Shown here: in pieces, positions 60,963 through 64,000 of the stretch
Layout of the letters: each line of letters opens with the position of its first letter
How positions within the stretch are numbered: position 1 is the first letter of the stretch
Assembly (NCBI GenBank): GCA_958295715.1
Contig: OY282371.1
Span: 1,659,697 to 1,723,696, forward strand
Source of the DNA: an uncultured Dehalococcoidia bacterium
Lineage (GTDB): Bacteria; Chloroflexota; Dehalococcoidia; Lucifugimonadales; GCA-2712585
DNA length: 64,000 nt
Reading direction: 5' to 3'
Program-made: the position numbers and the translations under genes
The notes under the pieces: model-generated
Database searches by the model: none
What the model saw: the letters and a program-made list of their open reading frames with translations, nothing else
What the model was told of the DNA's origin: nothing

Positions 60963-61385
60963 TTAGCCCCTAAAAAAGCTTTTCGTAGCAAACTCAGGGT
61001 ACTCTGCATAAACGTCTCTTAGGAGGTCTCCAAAGGTTCTACTGGTGACATATGCGTACTTATCATCAAGTTCAGCCAGCCGACTTTGAAATTGGGCGTC
61101 GGCGTTATTTCTTAACCCTCTTACCACTTCTTTGCCCTTATCCGTTAAGCGATAAGAGTTCCATCCTATCCCTCTGGGGACAGTTTCTATGAGACCCTCA
61201 GACTTTATAGAGCCAAGATCGTCGTATATTTCAAAACTGCAAGGCCCCCAACTGTACGGCACAAACTCATACAACTCCTGGCCCGGGGCTTCCGACTCCT
61301 TGGCGAACTTGAAGAGCAGTTTCTGAAGTTGTATGGGTTCTATACCTTCGCCGATAGAGAGCAAGAGCCAGCGATCTTTCTCCAT
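60963..61385 (-). CDS. Winged-helix-like protein (YwgA/Panacea-like)
   Basis: About 140 aa. The pattern PIQLQKLLFKFAKE, FVPYSWGPCSFEIYDDLGSI, SYRLTDKGKEVV and DVYAEYPEFATKSFF resembles YwgA-type and Panacea (DUF4065) proteins, which have a winged-helix-like core. Panacea proteins occur as antitoxins in several toxin-antitoxin families. ATG at 61385 with GGAGGGGG is chosen over an upstream TTG. It is the first gene of the pair with the Ntn-hydrolase. Confidence 0.6.
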   Translation of the reverse strand: MEKDRWLLLSIGEGIEPIQLQKLLFKFAKESEAPGQELYEFVPYSWGPCSFEIYDDLGSIKSEGLIETVPRGIGWNSYRLTDKGKEVVRGLRNNADAQFQSRLAELDDKYAYVTSRTFGDLLRDVYAEYPEFATKSFFRG

Positions 61386-61519
61386 ATCCCCCTCCAATCT
61401 CCTGATTCATCCGGTCAGTTTTGAGAAAAGCGGCAACTATAAATTTATTTTCACACACGCATAGGATTTAAGCAAAAAGCCATCCCAACCCCCTGGTTCA
61501 ATTTTCATGCTACCCCCCG

Positions 61520-62920
61520 TCAGGCCAGGGCGGGGACGGCCTCCCGCGCCCGGCCACGGGCCACCCTGGGCAGGTACTTGCCGGCCTCCACCAGCAAGGC
61601 CAGGCTGCTCAAGAAGTCGTCGTGGCCCCGCGACGCCTCCACGTAGAAGTTCATCGTGCGGTTGGCCCGGTGCTGGACCTTGGCCGCCGTCACCTGCCCC
61701 CAGAACTCGGCCCACTCCGGCGAGCCGTCCCTGGCGTACACCTTCAACCGCCCCGAGTTCACCGCCGCCAGCAGGTCGTAACCCAGCCGCGACTTGCTCT
61801 GAGCGGTGAAGCGGATGGACGTTACGGAGCCCGCGCCCAAGGCCTTGGACAGGAAGCTAGCCGCTCCCTCGCCCATGCCCGTGGCGTCCACCGCCACGCG
61901 TCGGCACCGCCACACGTTCTTGAGCAGGTCTATCAGCCGGGGGTAAAGCTGGTGATGGGGGACGCCCCGCCACGAGTAGTGCTCCACCACCCGGATGGCC
62001 GGGTCCCGCTGGACCGGGCTGCACCCGGAGAAGTCCAACTCCCCAATGGTCAGGGACGTCGAGTCCTGCCGCCGGCCGGGGCCGCCCTCCGGGTTCCCGT
62101 CGTCGGGCAGTCCCCCGGCGATGTCCAGACCCGCGGCGTAGATGCCCCCCGGCGACGGGGCGCGCTGCCGGAGGTGACGCCCTTGAAGCTGGCTCCGCTG
62201 CCCCGCCGAGAACAGGCCCCCTCGCCCCGACAGAGGCAGCAGCAGATACTGGGTGCGGAACAGGGGATGGTCCTCGCCCAGCCGCTCCCTCTCGGCCTCC
62301 ACGTACTCGCGGTAGGGCGGGCTGTGCTGGGCCACCTGGTCCCACGGAACGGAGAAGCCCCGCTTAACGCCGTCCCGCCGTTCCAGTTCCAGGTTGGCGT
62401 CCCGCGCCTCATCCAAAAGCGTGTGCCCGTCCCACGGGGTCCCGTACAGTACCGTGGTGACGTTGGTGGAGGCCCCCATGGGGCGGAACTCCTTGTAATA
62501 CTTCTGGGGTTGAATGGACTGGGCCTCGTCCATCTCCATGAGCAGGTGGGCCGTGTTGCCCACCACGTTGGCCTGCGGCTCCGCGCTCAGGAAGATCTGG
62601 CGCGCCCTGCCGAGGACCATCACGTGGCCGGCCTCCATGCGCCAGAAGCCGGAGTACCCGGCGTCGTCCAGGCGCGCTTTCAGGCGGTCGACGCTTATGA
62701 GGGCCTGAGGCATGAAGGTGGGCGCGGCCTTTATCAGGTTTCCACCCCGCGCGATGGACATGGTGAGCAGAAGGGTGGCGATTTGGGCGGAAAGCTCGTT
62801 CTTCCCGCCCTGACGCGCTATCTCAACGGTGAAGGTCTCACCCTTGCGATGGACGACGCTATCCATAATCGCCCTTCCAATCTCCAACTGGTACGGCCTC
62901 AGGGGCTGCAAACGTCCCAT
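61520..62920 (-). CDS. Phage terminase large subunit
   Basis: A 466 aa DNA-packaging motor. Walker A-like VEIARQGGKNE is near residues 33-42, Walker B HLLMEMDEAQ follows, and GTPWDG is a coupling motif. The RNase H-like nuclease shows AGLDIAG, VAVDATGMGEG and GHDDFLSSLAL, so all three acidic positions are present and the gene looks intact. ATG at 62920 has an AGGAGG site upstream. The packaging operon continues to the right. Confidence 0.9.
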   Translation of the reverse strand: MGRLQPLRPYQLEIGRAIMDSVVHRKGETFTVEIARQGGKNELSAQIATLLLTMSIARGGNLIKAAPTFMPQALISVDRLKARLDDAGYSGFWRMEAGHVMVLGRARQIFLSAEPQANVVGNTAHLLMEMDEAQSIQPQKYYKEFRPMGASTNVTTVLYGTPWDGHTLLDEARDANLELERRDGVKRGFSVPWDQVAQHSPPYREYVEAERERLGEDHPLFRTQYLLLPLSGRGGLFSAGQRSQLQGRHLRQRAPSPGGIYAAGLDIAGGLPDDGNPEGGPGRRQDSTSLTIGELDFSGCSPVQRDPAIRVVEHYSWRGVPHHQLYPRLIDLLKNVWRCRRVAVDATGMGEGAASFLSKALGAGSVTSIRFTAQSKSRLGYDLLAAVNSGRLKVYARDGSPEWAEFWGQVTAAKVQHRANRTMNFYVEASRGHDDFLSSLALLVEAGKYLPRVARGRAREAVPALA

Positions 62921-62934
62921 CCCAGGCCTCCTTT

Positions 62935-63153
62935 CTACGCCAGTAGCCGTATGACCAGGTCGGTTATCACGGCCCCCAGGATTATGAGAAGCAGCGCGTT
63001 GACGCGGCCCTTCACCTCGTCAAACTGCTTTTGGAGATGCTCTATGCGAAGGTCCAGCAGGGCCTCCGGGGCAGGTGGCGGCTGGGGCGGCCGCCAAAGC
63101 TTCTTGCTCCCGACGACCCGGCGCAGGGCCTTGCCAAGCTCCGTGGTCTTCAC
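62935..63153 (-). CDS. Small phage membrane protein (haemolysin XhlA/holin-like)
   Basis: 72 aa. A basic/Pro-rich N terminus precedes a short amphipathic helix (IEHLQKQFDEVKGRVN) and one C-terminal membrane helix (ALLLIILGAVITDLVIRLLA). This resembles phage XhlA-type proteins, which help lysis or anchor other factors. It overlaps the previous gene by 4 nt and lies 14 nt before the terminase gene. Confidence 0.65.
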   Translation of the reverse strand: MKTTELGKALRRVVGSKKLWRPPQPPPAPEALLDLRIEHLQKQFDEVKGRVNALLLIILGAVITDLVIRLLA

Positions 63154-63467
63154 TGGGCGGCGCTCCCAATCTCCAACTCCCTGCCCAACCCGTTGAGGAC
63201 GCCCACTATGTTGTCGTACAGGTCATCCTTGGCCTTGGGCGACAGCTTGTAGCGGAAGGCCACGGCCTTGATGAGCAGGTCAATCCCCTTGTAGAGGAGG
63301 CCCAGGTTGTCGGGCTGCTCCTCCACAAGCTCCCGCAGCTTCATGCGCAGTAGGGCTATCTCCTCGTCGATGCCCTCCAACCCCCGCGCCTCGGAGAGCC
63401 TGACCCGGCCCGCCTTGGAGAGGACGTCGGCGTAGAACTCCCGGGCGGCCGGCTTGGTCTTAGCCAC
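63150..63467 (-). CDS. Small phage protein, possible small-terminase-like
   Basis: About 105 aa, highly charged and mostly helical (EFYADVLSKAGRVRLSEARG, EEIALLRMKLRELVEEQ, AKDDLYDNIVGVLNGLGREL). The GTG start at 63467 overlaps the preceding small gene by 8 nt. Its size, helical make-up and place ahead of the large terminase suit a small terminase subunit, but no diagnostic motif is visible. Confidence 0.55.
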   Translation of the reverse strand: MAKTKPAAREFYADVLSKAGRVRLSEARGLEGIDEEIALLRMKLRELVEEQPDNLGLLYKGIDLLIKAVAFRYKLSPKAKDDLYDNIVGVLNGLGRELEIGSAAQ

Positions 63468-63609
63468 CGGCTTCACCCTCCAGGGCCTCAAGCAACCCGG
63501 GCAAGGCGTCCTCCGGCACGGTGAGGGCCGACCGGAGCATCCCCAACAGGAGATACAGCGACGCCAATTCCCACTGCTCCTCAGCTATGGCCGCTTCCAA
63601 ACTTATCAT
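63460..63609 (-). CDS. Very small phage-operon protein (49 aa)
   Basis: A short frame from ATG 63609 to TAA 63460, reading MISLEAAIAEEQWELASLYL at its start and ending LLEALEGEAGG. It fills the gap between its neighbours, starting 1 nt after the upstream stop and overlapping the next gene by 8 nt. It is acidic and helical. Function unknown; the packing makes it likely to be real. Confidence 0.55.
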   Translation of the reverse strand: MISLEAAIAEEQWELASLYLLLGMLRSALTVPEDALPGLLEALEGEAGG

Positions 63610-63610
63610 C

Positions 63611-63982
63611 CTAAGCGCCACTCCTCCCGGCGGCGGGGCCGCCCTTCTTCAGTCTCGCCATCACAAAGCTCAAGACCAGCAGGGACGCCGCAAGGGGAAG
63701 CAGGCCCACGAAGAACCGCAGCTTTGCGCTCTCCAGCATCTCCCCCGCCCCGCTCCCGGTGATGGAGGGCAGGAGGCCCAGAAAGAGGCTCTGGAGCATG
63801 AAGGCCAGGCTGATTACCGCCAGGGTGAAGGCCCCCAGGCGGCGGCGCCTCTGCCGCGCGGCGTAGATGAGAAACCGCGCCGCGTTGAAGCCGCCGGCCA
63901 ATGCCGTCAACCAACTCTGAAGGACGAGGGCCCACTCCCAACCACCTATCAACGGCTGCCTCCATCTCCGACCACCTGTCAT
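63611..63982 (-). CDS. Small membrane protein of the phage-like operon
   Basis: At least 123 aa with about three hydrophobic helices (ALVLQSWLTALAGGF, FTLAVISLAFMLQSLFLGLL, FFVGLLPLAASLLVLSFVMA) and a basic C terminus. ATG at 63982 has no clear ribosome site, and the frame stays open to the window edge, so the true start may lie outside. Function unknown; holin-like or a host-envelope protein are both possible. Confidence 0.5.
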   Translation of the reverse strand: MTGGRRWRQPLIGGWEWALVLQSWLTALAGGFNAARFLIYAARQRRRRLGAFTLAVISLAFMLQSLFLGLLPSITGSGAGEMLESAKLRFFVGLLPLAASLLVLSFVMARLKKGGPAAGRSGA

Positions 63983-64000
63983 GGAAAGACTGCCGCCAAT

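Overview
This 64 kb window comes from a GC-rich bacterial chromosome. The gene content suggests a member of the Chloroflexota, probably near Dehalococcoidia/SAR202-type lineages: many crotonase and acyl-CoA dehydrogenase paralogues, CoA-transferases, an amidohydrolase-2 enzyme, a full hopanoid cluster, GroES/GroEL under a CIRCE-type operator, and many short palindromic intergenic repeats. This placement is an inference from content, not a phylogeny. Housekeeping landmarks are rsmG, groESL, an SbcC/Rad50 ATPase and two divergent tRNA genes (Glu-CTC, Gln-CTG).

Layout. 1-5.2 kb: the 3' part of an SbcC/Rad50-like gene, converging on a three-gene CoA-transferase operon with the unusual order A, B-A fusion, B. 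5.2-8.1 kb: a repeat-rich gap, then groEL and groES with a consensus promoter and a CIRCE-like operator. 8.1-12.0 kb: two crotonase-family genes, an acyl-CoA synthetase and a 2-phosphoglycerate-kinase-like P-loop gene. 12.5-23.1 kb: a lower-GC defence island, read leftward, with a 5-methylcytosine methyltransferase, a HhH-GPD DNA glycosylase, two uncharacterised proteins (692 and 326 aa) and a 1,918 aa DEAD/DEAH helicase with a DUF1998-type C terminus. The layout matches Druantia type II, with the glycosylase as an extra gene. A 28-nt imperfect direct repeat lies on each side of it. 23.5-39.8 kb: a membrane Fe-S oxidoreductase, then a long rightward cluster: prenyl synthase, HpnH, HpnG, HpnA, squalene-hopene cyclase, a YjbQ-family protein, HpnC, HpnD, HpnE, and behind these a 2-hydroxyacid dehydrogenase, FGGY kinase, class II aldolase, small unknown protein and epimerase.

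40-55 kb: an amidase, a DUF4145 orphan, an amidohydrolase, an LppX-like lipoprotein, a UPF0104 flippase-like protein, rsmG, a lone Lrp/AsnC ligand-binding domain, a probably heteromeric acyl-CoA dehydrogenase pair, HIT and YqeK-like nucleotide hydrolases, the tRNAs, an FAD amine oxidase, an aminotransferase and a HigBA-type toxin-antitoxin pair. 56-64 kb: a phage or GTA-like packaging module (small proteins, large terminase, portal, scaffold-like protein), all leftward. It is interrupted by a two-gene cassette (a winged-helix-like protein and a proteasome-type Ntn-hydrolase with Thr1/Asp17/Lys33 positions intact) and by two opposite-strand cellular genes (crotonase, TGS GTPase).

The gaps near 5.2-5.9, 39.8-40.2, 43.8-44.2, 51.5-51.7, 52.1-52.4 and 55.5-56.0 kb are filled with hairpins of the form ATTCCCGY-N4-RCGGGAAT. 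Several are arranged as the ends of roughly 170-200 bp MITE-like elements with 22-23 nt phased half-site tails. The best candidates for new biology are the Druantia II-like island with its embedded mismatch-glycosylase-like gene, the Ntn-hydrolase/winged-helix pair, and the composite palindrome elements.
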